IMG/VR virus record: IMGVR_UViG_3300020193_000035
Location: 1 to 52,616 of that record
Source of the DNA: a virus
Length of the DNA stretch: 52,616 nt
Reading direction: 5' to 3' (one strand)
The translations under genes were made by a program, and so were the position numbers. A model generated the notes under the pieces. It had not been told where the DNA came from. It did not search any database and saw only the letters and a program-made list of their open reading frames with translations. Of the stretch, positions 8,234 through 16,831 are shown one piece after another (positions within the stretch are counted from its first letter, which is position 1; each line of letters begins with the position of its first letter).

Positions 8234-8995
8234 ATGGATCAAAATCTAAAACAAGAAATAGACGAAGCTTACAAGAGCATATTCTTGGAGAGCAAACTGT
8301 TCAGAAGCAAGAGTGCTGTGGCCGGCATGAGCATCAAGGACGTGGCTGATTATACATTCATGAACATGATAGCATTGTGGATAATGTATAACGAACCCAT
8401 CACCTCAGGTGCTGCTGCTGGATACGCTGACAGGACTGCCAGTTTTGGCAATTTCAAAGCCGAGCGCAACATGGCTACGGATCTCTATGTGGCACTGAAC
8501 ACCTTGGTCGATCCTGAGACTACTATCAGCAAGCGACTGGCTGACCAAGCAGAAAACGTGGCCGACCGTCGCAGCATCAGAGTCAATCAGTTGGTGGTCA
8601 AAACCTTCTTGGATGACATGGCTTCTCGCAGGTCGGATTCCACTGATGCAGCCAGATTCTTGCTGCGACTGGAACGCATGCTCAACATCAAGAACATGAC
8701 TTATCGCAGCATACGCAGATTGGCACAGGAGTGGAATGCCATAACTCCGCACGAACGCAACTTGGTCATGACTCGACTGTTGCAGTATTTCAACCTACAT
8801 GCCAAGCGCAGCGAGCTCAAACCACTGCTGGATGATCTTGCCTTGACTGGTGGCTACAAGCTGGACAGGATCGACAAACCCGGCAAGGAAGACTTGGCTG
8901 ACAAAGCCAAGCTGCTGGCCTTGGCTGCCGCCAGCATGTATGGCGGTTACAGGCTGGGCAAAGCATTGATAGATCCTAAATCTCTGCTGAAATAA
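8234..8995 (+). CDS. Helical phage protein, unknown function
   Basis: 253 residues, predicted almost entirely helical, with DYTFMNMIALWIMYNEP, FLLRLERMLNIKNMTYRSIRRLAQEW and a glycine/alanine-rich C-terminal helix (LLALAAASMYGGYRLGKALI) that could touch a membrane. It directly follows the KWDG protein and probably shares its transcript. Function is not visible. Confidence 0.7.
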   Translation: MDQNLKQEIDEAYKSIFLESKLFRSKSAVAGMSIKDVADYTFMNMIALWIMYNEPITSGAAAGYADRTASFGNFKAERNMATDLYVALNTLVDPETTISKRLADQAENVADRRSIRVNQLVVKTFLDDMASRRSDSTDAARFLLRLERMLNIKNMTYRSIRRLAQEWNAITPHERNLVMTRLLQYFNLHAKRSELKPLLDDLALTGGYKLDRIDKPGKEDLADKAKLLALAAASMYGGYRLGKALIDPKSLLK

Positions 8996-9026
8996 CACAA
9001 TCTCGGGCCAAAAGAAAGTGCTGAGC

Positions 9027-9032
9027 TAAATA
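9027..9032 (+). promoter_or_regulatory. Late-type promoter box
   Basis: TAAATA in the 90-base gap before the virion-like gene at 9085. Confidence 0.6.
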
Positions 9033-9084
9033 ACAGCATGAGAGACATAGTCTTTCTAGAGATTGAATATCAAGGAGATATAAT

Positions 9085-9459
9085 ATGCCAACTCGTATCA
9101 ATGGTTCAGTAGGAACCGAAACCGGCGGAATTTACAGCCCAGGCGTAAGCACCGCTTTCTACCTCGTTACCGTCAAGAATGCCGCTGCTGCTGCTGTCGA
9201 CCTCCGTCCAGAATCAGAAACAGACGAAGCCATCGAGCATGTTGTTCGTGCTATCCCCAGCGTGATCGTTTATGACATCGCCAACGCTGCTACAGGCGTG
9301 ATCCATGCCATCAGTGATGGCCATGCTGCATCGTCAGCTGCTGCTCTGCAGACAGCTATCCGGGCACTGGGCACAACTGTTGGTGTCAACAGCATCGACG
9401 TGTCTGGTACCACTGTCCAGGCAGGTCTTGGTTTCTCAGTCAGCACAACTGCTGTCTAA
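9085..9459 (+). CDS. Small, probably abundant virion-like protein
   Basis: 124 residues, alanine/valine/threonine-rich with a repeated beta pattern (STAFYLVTVKNAAAAAVDL, SSAAALQTAIRALG). It has its own late-type TAAATA box at 9027, a strong AAGGAGATATA ribosome binding site and a private rho-independent terminator at 9483-9506. That isolated, highly expressed unit suggests a structural or decoration protein, but this is inference from context. No homologous fold is recognised with certainty. Confidence 0.75.
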   Translation: MPTRINGSVGTETGGIYSPGVSTAFYLVTVKNAAAAAVDLRPESETDEAIEHVVRAIPSVIVYDIANAATGVIHAISDGHAASSAAALQTAIRALGTTVGVNSIDVSGTTVQAGLGFSVSTTAV

Positions 9460-9482
9460 TAACCAAGTTGTTTCACCCTAAG

Positions 9483-9506
9483 GAAAGCCGCCGCAAGGCG
9501 GCTTTC
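9483..9506 (+). terminator. Hairpin terminator
   Basis: Perfect 10-bp stem (GAAAGCCGCC with GGCGGCTTTC) and GCAA loop, 20 bases after the small virion-like gene. Confidence 0.85.
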
Positions 9507-9517
9507 TCATGACCAGT

Positions 9518-9523
9518 TAAATA
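9518..9523 (+). promoter_or_regulatory. Late-type promoter box
   Basis: TAAATA just after the terminator at 9483-9506 and 24 bases before the GTG at 9547. Confidence 0.65.
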
Positions 9524-9546
9524 GTCTGATAACAAAGGCCTCAAGC

Positions 9547-9993
9547 GTGACACGACAGGTACAAAAAAAATCAGACGACATGGATCATTTTGTGTGCTAT
9601 ACACTGGTCGACATCACCGATACCAAGGTATCTGATCCTGCACGTGCATTGCCTTACCAACAGTTTCAGAATCTCAACACCTTGATTCAATGCGTGGGAC
9701 TGCGTGCTCAGCCATTTGCCATAACTGTGCAAAAGAAACTTCAGCAAGATCTGCAGGGTTATGCATTCGGAACTGACTATCAAGGACAACACAACATATG
9801 GGTGATGACATGGTCCACGGAAAAACTGGGCTATGTTTCTGTGCACAATCTCATCGGCGACAGCGAAGGCTTGCCCATACACACAAGGTTGGAAGAAACT
9901 GTGTTTTTGCCCACACAAATGTTGGAACCCAGAGACACAGTCCGACTCAATACCTATTTTGTCAATACCAGACCGGTAGCATTAGACACATAA
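9547..9993 (+). CDS. Conserved phage protein, unknown function
   Basis: 148 residues from a GTG start behind a TAAATA box at 9518. The protein is beta-rich, with MDHFVCYTLVDITDTKV near the start and NIWVMTWSTEKLGYVSVHNLIGDSEGLP in the middle. It forms a single-gene unit between two late-type promoters. Relatives that I recall in T4-like phages are unassigned. Confidence 0.7.
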   Translation: MTRQVQKKSDDMDHFVCYTLVDITDTKVSDPARALPYQQFQNLNTLIQCVGLRAQPFAITVQKKLQQDLQGYAFGTDYQGQHNIWVMTWSTEKLGYVSVHNLIGDSEGLPIHTRLEETVFLPTQMLEPRDTVRLNTYFVNTRPVALDT

Positions 9994-10007
9994 ACCTAAT
10001 TCAAAGC

Positions 10008-10013
10008 TAAATA
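10008..10013 (+). promoter_or_regulatory. Late-type promoter box
   Basis: TAAATA, with an unusually long leader of about 130 bases before the gene at 10152. The leader shows no ORF with a good ribosome binding site. Confidence 0.55.
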
Positions 10014-10151
10014 ATGCAGCGGTATTATCGCCGTTTTGGTCAGCTCAGGTCTCCATGACAACACCCCTTATTTTGATCACACAGGCATCTTTGGGTCTAT
10101 GTAAACAGCACATCTCTACCGATGGATGTGCAATGATATTGGAGACGATAG

Positions 10152-10445
10152 ATGATGGCTTCGAATACGACGAAATTAGAGAAAGAAAATCTCGAAGCGC
10201 ATGTTGAGCTTTGCGCTGAAAGGTATCTGCGGTTGGAAGAAAAGTTTGAGGCCATGACCAGCAGGCTTGAGGCTGTGGAAGAAAAACTGGAGACCATGAC
10301 TCTCCGTGCTGCCACTGCACACGAAGAACTCAAGAAGATGGTAAGAGAAGGTCAAGAAAGCAAATTCAAAGTCATGGTCACCACAGCTGGATCTGTGATC
10401 GCTGCTCTGTTGGCCACACTGGGTTATTTGATAGCAAAAAAATGA
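10152..10445 (+). CDS. Coiled-coil membrane-anchored small protein
   Basis: 97 residues. Residues 8-70 form a long charged helix with heptad pattern (LRLEEKFEAMTSRLEAVEEKLETM). The last 25 residues form one transmembrane helix (VMVTTAGSVIAALLATLGYLIA) ending KK. The layout resembles small phage inner-membrane proteins with a cytoplasmic coiled coil. GGAG lies seven bases before the ATG. Its end overlaps the next start. Confidence 0.7.
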   Translation: MMASNTTKLEKENLEAHVELCAERYLRLEEKFEAMTSRLEAVEEKLETMTLRAATAHEELKKMVREGQESKFKVMVTTAGSVIAALLATLGYLIAKK

Positions 10446-10732
10446 GACTGTACGAGCTTTTCGAGGATGAGGAAGAAGAGATCACCGAAGCCAAACTGGT
10501 ATGGGCCAGGCGTGGCAAAAAGGTGGTGCGCAAGGTGCGATGCACATCTGGCAAGCGCAGAGGTCGCGCCGTGGCATCTGCTGCCAGCTGCGGCAAGAGG
10601 ATAGACATGAAAAAGCGTTTCGTGATGAAGCGCACCCAACGACGCTACAAAGCACGCATCAAGATCAAAGCACGACGCACAAAGAAATTCAATCCTGCCA
10701 GTCGCAGGGTGGCCAAGCTCAACAGAAGGTAA
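10442..10732 (+). CDS. Very basic small protein
   Basis: 96 residues: an acidic N-terminus (LFEDEEEEITEAK) followed by about 75 residues dominated by Lys and Arg (RRGKKVVRKVRC, MKKRFVMKRTQRRYKARIKIKARRTKK). The composition suggests nucleic-acid binding or an internal head protein that packs with DNA; this is inferred from composition only. The start lies within the last codons of the membrane protein gene, implying coupling. Confidence 0.65.
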   Translation: MRLYELFEDEEEEITEAKLVWARRGKKVVRKVRCTSGKRRGRAVASAASCGKRIDMKKRFVMKRTQRRYKARIKIKARRTKKFNPASRRVAKLNRR

Positions 10733-10738
10733 CCACAC

Positions 10739-11236
10739 ATGACACACAAGAAAAAGCAGTTGGTTGAAAAACTGTCCCAGGCCGTGGATCGCGCTCAGGA
10801 ACTGCTCGATGAAGATTTTGTCAGTGCCAGCAAGTTCTGTGCTCGTGCGCAGAAAAATGGTCCAGACATGGTGTTTGACAATGGGTTCGTGATCCGTACC
10901 AAACTAGTCACATGGTTGGGCAAGCACAAGAATTTCTACGATGTGTATGATGCCAAGACTGGCGCCAAGCATGGTCAGGACCTGGGACTGTTCATATCAG
11001 CCATGGCCTTGGTCAAGATAAATTCCACCAAGCGTGCCAGACGCTTTCTGGATTCACAACAAATAGTGTCAGCAGACGGGCGTTATCAGCATCATCTTAA
11101 TGATGCAGCCCTGTTCAGCTTGAGGCTGAAAAAGAACAGTATAGATTCGTTCAAACGGGATTTCTACACGATACGCATGGAAGAAGCCATGCTGCAATGC
11201 AAGACAGCCAAGCGCGAATTACTCTCTTTCGTCTGA
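10739..11236 (+). CDS. Conserved phage protein, unknown function
   Basis: 165 residues, starting six bases after the basic protein. It is helical at both ends with a central beta-like part (DMVFDNGFVIRTKLVTWLGKHKNFYDVYD). I recognise no domain. It shares the unit that begins at the TAAATA box at 10008. Confidence 0.65.
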   Translation: MTHKKKQLVEKLSQAVDRAQELLDEDFVSASKFCARAQKNGPDMVFDNGFVIRTKLVTWLGKHKNFYDVYDAKTGAKHGQDLGLFISAMALVKINSTKRARRFLDSQQIVSADGRYQHHLNDAALFSLRLKKNSIDSFKRDFYTIRMEEAMLQCKTAKRELLSFV

Positions 11237-11243
11237 GCAATAA

Positions 11244-11249
11244 TAAATA
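11244..11249 (+). promoter_or_regulatory. Late-type promoter box
   Basis: TAAATA within AATAATAAATAT, 23 bases before ATG 11272; it supports that start over ATG 11197. Confidence 0.65.
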
Positions 11250-11271
11250 TCTCCATAGGAAGGTTATCAAC

Positions 11272-11946
11272 ATGAAATTAAACGATCTCGAAATATCGCA
11301 GCCGCAAAAGAACAACAAGGCCAGACGCTTTCTGGAGAGCCAGCATCGCGTCAAGGTCAATGTTGATGTCAACAAAGCCAACGAACTACTGGCGCGGGTG
11401 CACAAGCTCAAGGAAGAGCAGTTTTACTCCAAAGAAAACTTCCATCTGGATCCAGCATATACCAAGCTGGCCATGTTGGAGCAGTTGCTACGTGAAACAA
11501 CGGAAAATGGTCCTACTGTGATCGCCGAAGAAGACATGGCAGCACCAGCAGTGTCAGGCGAAAGCCTGGAACAAGCCGAATTGATACTGGCTGTGCAAGA
11601 CATGATCGACGATGTCATGGGCATGGCTGAGGACATCGCAGAGATGCAGGTCCAGAAGATGATGCCAGTGACCGCCAAGATGAAAACAGCATATGGTATG
11701 AACAAAGCACAGGCATTTGAAACATCAGCCAATGCAGCATTGTCAGCTGCGCTGGATGCCATGAAAGCATGCCACGATTCTATGACCGATGCCGTGGCCG
11801 TGCTACAGGGTGCAGCACCTGCCACAATGACACCAGAGATCTCCACAGACTCCGAAGACACCACGGATGCTTTGGCTGCTCATGACGCTGCCAGCGGTCC
11901 AGAACAAGAACCACTGGGACGCGGACTCAAAGATGAAGCTATTTGA
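11272..11946 (+). CDS. Helical, acidic virion-associated-like protein
   Basis: 224 residues from ATG 11272, which has AGGAAGG upstream and a TAAATA box at 11244; an in-frame ATG at 11197 lies before the promoter and is rejected. The N-terminal third is charged. The middle is methionine/alanine-rich helix (DMIDDVMGMAEDIAEMQVQKMMPV), and the acidic C-terminus is low-complexity. The style resembles prohead-core or internal proteins of T4-like phages, but the family is not certain. Its stop lies 14 bases inside the next gene. Confidence 0.7.
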   Translation: MKLNDLEISQPQKNNKARRFLESQHRVKVNVDVNKANELLARVHKLKEEQFYSKENFHLDPAYTKLAMLEQLLRETTENGPTVIAEEDMAAPAVSGESLEQAELILAVQDMIDDVMGMAEDIAEMQVQKMMPVTAKMKTAYGMNKAQAFETSANAALSAALDAMKACHDSMTDAVAVLQGAAPATMTPEISTDSEDTTDALAAHDAASGPEQEPLGRGLKDEAI

Positions 11947-12241
11947 AGTTGATGCGCAGCTGGATGATCTGCGCGATGAGATACAAGGACTGGTGTTAGC
12001 GTCCAAAGCCGCTGGCATGCAAGAGATATCTCCCAATCAGCTGCTGTTTGATCTGCGTCGTTCAGGCAACAAGATTGGTATGGACGAGCTGATGTTGATA
12101 CTGAAAGGTCTTCCGGGGATTGAAACATCCAATCCTAGAATGATAACCATGACCACGACTTCACCAGAAGAAAAGCTCAAGAACAAAGACGACGAGATCA
12201 TATCCAAGATGGCTTCAAAGTCACTAGACAGGAAAATGTAA
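11933..12241 (+). CDS. Small helical phage protein
   Basis: 102 residues (MKLFEVDAQLDDLRDEIQG) overlapping the previous gene by 14 bases. The first 40 residues form a charged helix. A central SPNQLLFDLRRSGNKIGMDELMLIL stretch resembles a small helical DNA- or protein-binding fold, and the C-terminus is charged. No function is assigned. Confidence 0.6.
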   Translation: MKLFEVDAQLDDLRDEIQGLVLASKAAGMQEISPNQLLFDLRRSGNKIGMDELMLILKGLPGIETSNPRMITMTTTSPEEKLKNKDDEIISKMASKSLDRKM

Positions 12242-12242
12242 G

Positions 12243-12587
12243 ATGCCTACATATACCCCCATGCTGACAGCAACAGAGTCAAGATCCAAGAGTCGCAACG
12301 ATCGAGTGATCTTTGATGAAATACGAGACATCGAATCTGCTATATTGGATGCTGTCGACGCAGGGAATTATGAAACTACTCTGGACGATACCTTGATGAC
12401 CGATTCCGGTGCTGGCATCGCAGTGGCCAGGCAGTATTATGCCACATGGACAGCAGTGGACCAGGATCGAAAAAGAGCAGTCCAGATGAATTCGGTTATC
12501 GACTATTTTATTGCCATCGGTTACTCGATCGAACGACGTCTCAATTCTGCCACAGGTGACACCTTTATTTGGTATGTGGCCTGGTAA
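12243..12587 (+). CDS. Conserved phage protein, unknown function
   Basis: 114 residues, one base after the previous stop. It contains FDEIRDIESAILDAVDAG, then a segment with QYYATWTAVDQDRKRAVQMNSV and an aromatic end (GDTFIWYVAW). It closes the late-type unit; the next gene has its own host-type promoter. Confidence 0.6.
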   Translation: MPTYTPMLTATESRSKSRNDRVIFDEIRDIESAILDAVDAGNYETTLDDTLMTDSGAGIAVARQYYATWTAVDQDRKRAVQMNSVIDYFIAIGYSIERRLNSATGDTFIWYVAW

Positions 12588-12590
12588 AGG

Positions 12591-12619
12591 TTGACACCTG
12601 TCAAACAATCGCTTATACT
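12591..12619 (+). promoter_or_regulatory. Sigma70-type promoter
   Basis: TTGACA, 17 bases, TATACT. The -10 box ends seven bases before the ATG of the nuclease, implying a leaderless or nearly leaderless mRNA. Confidence 0.85.
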
Positions 12620-12626
12620 GTAAGCG

Positions 12627-13298
12627 ATGATCACAATAAATCCTCCTGTAACATATCACCGTTTGGAACGCCTTGATGGCCCTGGTGGCCGCAAGTATCT
12701 CAATCCCAATGGCGGCGAAAAGCTGCCGTCGGTGACCGAGATCCTGAGCAAGACCGGGGACAAGACTGCATTGATCGAGTGGCGCAAGCGAGTAGGCGAT
12801 GCAGAAGCCAATCGCATCTCCAAAGAGAGCACAGGACTGGGCACTTTGGTCCACAAACATGTAGAGAACTTCATACTGGGCGAAGAACGTCCTGCTGGTA
12901 CCAACGAGGTACGTGTGATGGCCAAGGCTCTGGCTGACAGCATCATTGGTCAAGGTCTCATCGAGGTGGATGAGATATGGGCCATGGAACAGCCGCTTTA
13001 TTATCCAGGGCTGTATGCAGGCACAGCAGACTTGATTGGTGTGTTCCGAAGCCAAGCAGCCATCATGGATCACAAGACTTCTAGACTGATCAAGAAAGAA
13101 GAGCGGGTGCAGGATTATTTCATGCAGCTGGCAGCATATGGCCTGGCCCACAACGAAGTGTATGGCACTGACATCAAGTCTGGTGCTATTTTTATGGCTG
13201 CAAGAGACGGAGGCTACAAGACCTTCGTGTTAGAAGGCAACAAATGGCAAGAAGTATGTGATGCTTGGACCCGCCGCGTGGAAGAGTTCTATAGCTAA
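12627..13298 (+). CDS. PD-(D/E)XK nuclease, RecB/Cas4-like
   Basis: 223 residues with the motifs of phage RecB-family exonucleases: LGTLVHKHVENFIL (His of the family's helix) near residue 75, GTADLIGVF (metal-binding Asp) near residue 133, AIMDHKTS (the D-x-K catalytic pair) near residue 147 and QLAAYGLA in the following helix. It probably trims DNA in recombination or host-DNA breakdown. A near-perfect sigma70 promoter ends eight bases before the ATG, so the mRNA should start at or next to the initiation codon. No Shine-Dalgarno is present. Confidence 0.85.
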   Translation: MITINPPVTYHRLERLDGPGGRKYLNPNGGEKLPSVTEILSKTGDKTALIEWRKRVGDAEANRISKESTGLGTLVHKHVENFILGEERPAGTNEVRVMAKALADSIIGQGLIEVDEIWAMEQPLYYPGLYAGTADLIGVFRSQAAIMDHKTSRLIKKEERVQDYFMQLAAYGLAHNEVYGTDIKSGAIFMAARDGGYKTFVLEGNKWQEVCDAWTRRVEEFYS

Positions 13299-13301
13299 AT
13301 A
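13296..13301 (+). promoter_or_regulatory. Late-type promoter box
   Basis: TAAATA overlapping the nuclease stop codon, 22 bases before the fibre-like gene. Confidence 0.6.
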
Positions 13302-13322
13302 GCTCTGAGCGAGGTTAAAACG

Positions 13323-13985
13323 ATGACAGATACCCTGATTTCTCGGATACAACTAAGGCGCGGACTCTTAGAAGAGCTGCCTATCCTAAAGGAAGGCGAG
13401 CTAGGTTACGCCACAGACAAGAAAAGGCTTTTTATTGGCAATGCATCTCAGACCATTACGTCTGGCGGTGGATCCACTTACGAGTTGGAATTCCGTATCG
13501 CTCGTCCCAGCCAGATCAAAGTATTCGTAGACAACACGCAGAAAACACCAGGTGTGCATTATACCACTTCAGGCACACAGTTGGTGTTCAATGCTCCAGC
13601 ACCCGTGGCTGGGCAGGTCATCAACATCGGAGTCAACAATGAAATCGTCCTGGACAAGGCTGATGGAATTTTTGACACTTTGCCTATCTTGGCAGCAGTC
13701 AGTGACACTTTTACCGGTATCTTTTTTGATGTCACTGTTTACAATACAGCTATCGTTGATTACAGCCTCAAAGACACATCTGGCAACATGCAGGTAGGAC
13801 AGATACGCATAATATCCAATGGCATAAACATCAGTGTGTCTGACAACAGCAACGCTATAGGATCGCCCACCGTGACCTTTTCAGGAGAGATCGATGGCGA
13901 TGACATATTCCGTCTGAACTATACCAACAGTTCAGCCGCAGCAGGAACCCTTTATTACACGATCAAGCTCTGGTACACACAGTGA
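13323..13985 (+). CDS. Tail-fibre-like protein with Mtd-type N-terminus
   Basis: 220 residues. The start (RIQLRRGLLEELPILKEGEL, then GYATDKKRLFIGN) matches the short N-terminal repeat seen in many phage fibre proteins and in major tropism determinant. The rest is beta-rich with a C-terminal jelly-roll-like pattern ending YYTIKLWYTQ. A TAAATA box at 13296 overlaps the stop of the preceding gene. A tail or baseplate fibre is likely; its exact place is unknown. Confidence 0.75.
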   Translation: MTDTLISRIQLRRGLLEELPILKEGELGYATDKKRLFIGNASQTITSGGGSTYELEFRIARPSQIKVFVDNTQKTPGVHYTTSGTQLVFNAPAPVAGQVINIGVNNEIVLDKADGIFDTLPILAAVSDTFTGIFFDVTVYNTAIVDYSLKDTSGNMQVGQIRIISNGINISVSDNSNAIGSPTVTFSGEIDGDDIFRLNYTNSSAAAGTLYYTIKLWYTQ

Positions 13986-14437
13986 ATTGGGAATCAACAC
14001 CTGAGTCTAGGTTGGTTCTCTGGCGGTCTTTCCGCAAGACACTGGAGGGTCATGATCTACTGGAATCTGCGCAGCGGGTCGCTGAGTGGTGGGCACAAGT
14101 GCCTACGCTGTCTAAAATATCTACTCCATGGGCCACGGATACATGGCCCGATCCTTGGACCCTGCTGGCATTCGGCCCACTGGATCATACCCTGACCAGC
14201 GTGGCCATGGCCTACAGCTTGTGGATGGTGATGCCTCTGGATCAAAGACCCAGGGTCACTCTGGGTGTGCTGAACGACGTCGAAAGACGGCAGATAATAC
14301 TGGTTCCGGTCATAGACAATCGCTGGTTGATCAATTATAATGCAGGACAATTGATCGACATGAGTCGGTTGGATAAAAGAACGGAAATGCTATCGTCCCA
14401 CGCCTACGAGGTCTTTAAGAACCGTATAAAGGCGTAG
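13982..14437 (+). CDS. Conserved phage protein, unknown function
   Basis: 151 residues from a GTG that overlaps the fibre gene stop (GTGA). Tryptophan-rich N-terminal half (LVLWRSFRKTLEGHDLL, AEWWAQVP, WPDPWTLLAFGP), then a beta-like segment ERRQIILVPVIDNRWLINYN. The coupling to a fibre gene suggests a virion or assembly role, unproven. Confidence 0.65.
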   Translation: MNWESTPESRLVLWRSFRKTLEGHDLLESAQRVAEWWAQVPTLSKISTPWATDTWPDPWTLLAFGPLDHTLTSVAMAYSLWMVMPLDQRPRVTLGVLNDVERRQIILVPVIDNRWLINYNAGQLIDMSRLDKRTEMLSSHAYEVFKNRIKA

Positions 14438-14458
14438 ATATAGAAGTGGACTGAGATG

Positions 14459-14464
14459 TAAATA
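14459..14464 (+). promoter_or_regulatory. Late-type promoter box before nrdA
   Basis: TAAATA 34 bases before nrdA. An nrd operon is usually early/middle in T4, so either the box is fortuitous or nrd is also expressed late here. Confidence 0.5.
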
Positions 14465-14497
14465 CCTCATCCTCGACAGATTCAATGAGAAGAAAAC

Positions 14498-16801
14498 ATG
14501 ACAGACAAGAATCCAATATACGTGATAAAGAGAGACGGACGCAAAGAGCAGCTGGATATAAACAAGATACACAGGATGGTCGAGGAAGCAGTTGACGGAC
14601 TCAGCGGAGTCAGCGTCAGCCAGGTGGAAATGAATGCAGACCTGCAATTCCATGATGGCATGACCACAGCAGATATCCAAGAAATCCTGGTACGCAGCGC
14701 CAGCGATCTCATCAGCCTAGAAAAACCCAACTATCAATATGTGGCAGCTCGTCTGTTGCTTTACGGACTACGCAAGGAGGTGTTTGGACAATTCAACTAC
14801 ATTTCATTGATCGGACTGGTCAAGCAGAACGCAGCTCGCGGTGTGTATGACAAGAGCATCGTGGAAGCATATTCCATTGACGAATGGGAAACTCTTGATG
14901 ATTATATGAACCATGACAGAGATCTGCACTTTACCTATGCAGGCATGAGGCAGATCGTTGACAAGTATTTGGTACAGGATCGCAGCAATGGCAAGATCTT
15001 TGAAACCCCACAATACATGTATATGTTGATCGCAGCCACTTTGTTCCAGCGATATCCACGCGACAAGCGCATTTCCTATGTCAAGAAGTATTACGATGCC
15101 ATCTCCACTTTCAAGATCAACATCCCTACACCTGTGATGAGCGGGGTCAGGACCCCCATCCGACAATTCGCCAGCTGTGTGTTGGTCGATGTTGATGATA
15201 CACTGAACAGCTTGTTCAACAGCAGCACCGCGATTGGCTACTACATAGCCCAGCGTGCAGGTATTGGGTTGAACATGGGAAGGGTGCGTGCCATTGGCAG
15301 TAAAATCCGAGGAGGTGAAATCGCACATACCGGTGTCATCCCCTTCCTTAAAGTCTACGAAGCAGTGGTACGAAGCTGCACACAAAATGGTGTGCGTGGT
15401 GGATCAGCCACAGTTCATTTCCCAATTTGGCACAAAGAAATCGAAGACATCATCGTGCTCAAGAACAACAAGGGCACAGAAGACAACCGTGTGCGCAAGT
15501 TAGACTATTCGATACAGCTCAGCAAGATATTCTATGAGAGGCTGCTGTCTGGTGGAGATATAACCCTTTTCTCGCCCCACGATGTTCCGGGATTGTATGA
15601 AGCATTTGGCGACAACGAACAGTTTGATGCGCTCTATCTCAAGTATGAAGCTGACAAGAGCACGCCCAAGAAAAGCATCAATGCCATGAAGCTGTTCACA
15701 GAGATCCTGAAGGAACGTGCCGAAACTGGACGCATCTATATCATGAACATAGACCATGTGAACAGCCATAGCAGCTTCCTGGATCCTGTGCGCATGAGCA
15801 ACCTATGCCAAGAGATCACTCTACCAACAGATCCAATCCAGAGCCTGTCGGGCGATGGTGAGATCGCGCTCTGTATCCTGAGTGCTATCAACGTCGGTAC
15901 CTTGAGAAATCTAGATGATTTTGAAAATCTGTGTGATTTGGTTGTTCGTGCTCTGGACGAGATCATCGACTATCAAGGTTATCCTGTAGCAGCAGCAGAG
16001 CGCAGCACCAAAGCACGACGCAGTTTGGGCGTTGGTTATATTGGCCTGGCACACTATCTTGCCCGCCTCAGACTGTTCTATCACAGCCCCGATGCACCAC
16101 AAGCAGTGAACAGGCTCACAGAAGCATTCCAGTATTATCTGCTTCGAGCATCAGTGAACCTGGCCAAGGAAAAAGGACGTTGTGAGTTCTTTGACCGTAC
16201 CAAGTATGCGCAAGGCATTTTGCCTGTTGACACATACAAAAAAGAAGTGGACGAATTTCTTGATTCAAAATTACACTACGATTGGGAAGGATTGCGCAAT
16301 GATATCAAAGAACATGGCCTCCGCCACTCTACGCTTTCAGCACAGATGCCAAGCGAGTCGTCGTCAGTGGTTTCTAATGAAACAAATGGAATCGAACCAC
16401 CGCGAGCTTTCCTTTCAGTCAAGAAATCCAAGAAAGGACCTCTCAAGCAGATCGTCCCCAGCTATCAAGGTTTGAAGAACTACTACACCTTGTTGTGGGA
16501 CATGCCCAGCAACGAAGGCTACTTCAAGGTCATCGCTGCTATGCAGAAGTATTTTGACCAAAGCATCTCAGGCAACTGGAGTTACAATCCCACACAGTAT
16601 CCCAACAACGAAGTGCCCATGAGCGTGTTTGTCAAAGACATGCTGATGACCTACAGGTGGGGATGGAAGACTTCCTACTACCACAACACATACGACATGA
16701 AGAACGACGACAGTGTGGATGATGCACCACCTGCATCATTGGCTGCTGCCGAACCAATCAACAACAGCGACGACGCTGCATGCGATTCATGCACAATTTA
16801 A
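14498..16801 (+). CDS. nrdA: Ribonucleoside-diphosphate reductase class Ia, alpha subunit
   Basis: 767 residues, close to E. coli NrdA (761). An N-terminal ATP-cone domain begins at VIKRDGRKEQLDI. The catalytic core shows QFASCVLVDVDDTLNSL (first redox Cys), MSNLCQEI (the N-x-C-x-E radical and catalytic residues) and GEIALCILSAINVGTL (partner Cys). The C-terminus CDSCTI supplies the mobile dithiol. It reduces NDPs to dNDPs with NrdB and is recharged by the glutaredoxin encoded downstream. There is no intron or intein. It lies behind a TAAATA box at 14459. Confidence 0.97.
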   Translation: MTDKNPIYVIKRDGRKEQLDINKIHRMVEEAVDGLSGVSVSQVEMNADLQFHDGMTTADIQEILVRSASDLISLEKPNYQYVAARLLLYGLRKEVFGQFNYISLIGLVKQNAARGVYDKSIVEAYSIDEWETLDDYMNHDRDLHFTYAGMRQIVDKYLVQDRSNGKIFETPQYMYMLIAATLFQRYPRDKRISYVKKYYDAISTFKINIPTPVMSGVRTPIRQFASCVLVDVDDTLNSLFNSSTAIGYYIAQRAGIGLNMGRVRAIGSKIRGGEIAHTGVIPFLKVYEAVVRSCTQNGVRGGSATVHFPIWHKEIEDIIVLKNNKGTEDNRVRKLDYSIQLSKIFYERLLSGGDITLFSPHDVPGLYEAFGDNEQFDALYLKYEADKSTPKKSINAMKLFTEILKERAETGRIYIMNIDHVNSHSSFLDPVRMSNLCQEITLPTDPIQSLSGDGEIALCILSAINVGTLRNLDDFENLCDLVVRALDEIIDYQGYPVAAAERSTKARRSLGVGYIGLAHYLARLRLFYHSPDAPQAVNRLTEAFQYYLLRASVNLAKEKGRCEFFDRTKYAQGILPVDTYKKEVDEFLDSKLHYDWEGLRNDIKEHGLRHSTLSAQMPSESSSVVSNETNGIEPPRAFLSVKKSKKGPLKQIVPSYQGLKNYYTLLWDMPSNEGYFKVIAAMQKYFDQSISGNWSYNPTQYPNNEVPMSVFVKDMLMTYRWGWKTSYYHNTYDMKNDDSVDDAPPASLAAAEPINNSDDAACDSCTI

Positions 16802-16831
16802 TAAAATTTTTAATAAAAGAAGAGACGAGAA

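Noticed and set aside
12279-13151. Long minus-strand frame opposite the nuclease gene
   Set aside because: The plus strand has a recognised nuclease; the antisense product shows no domain and no start signals.
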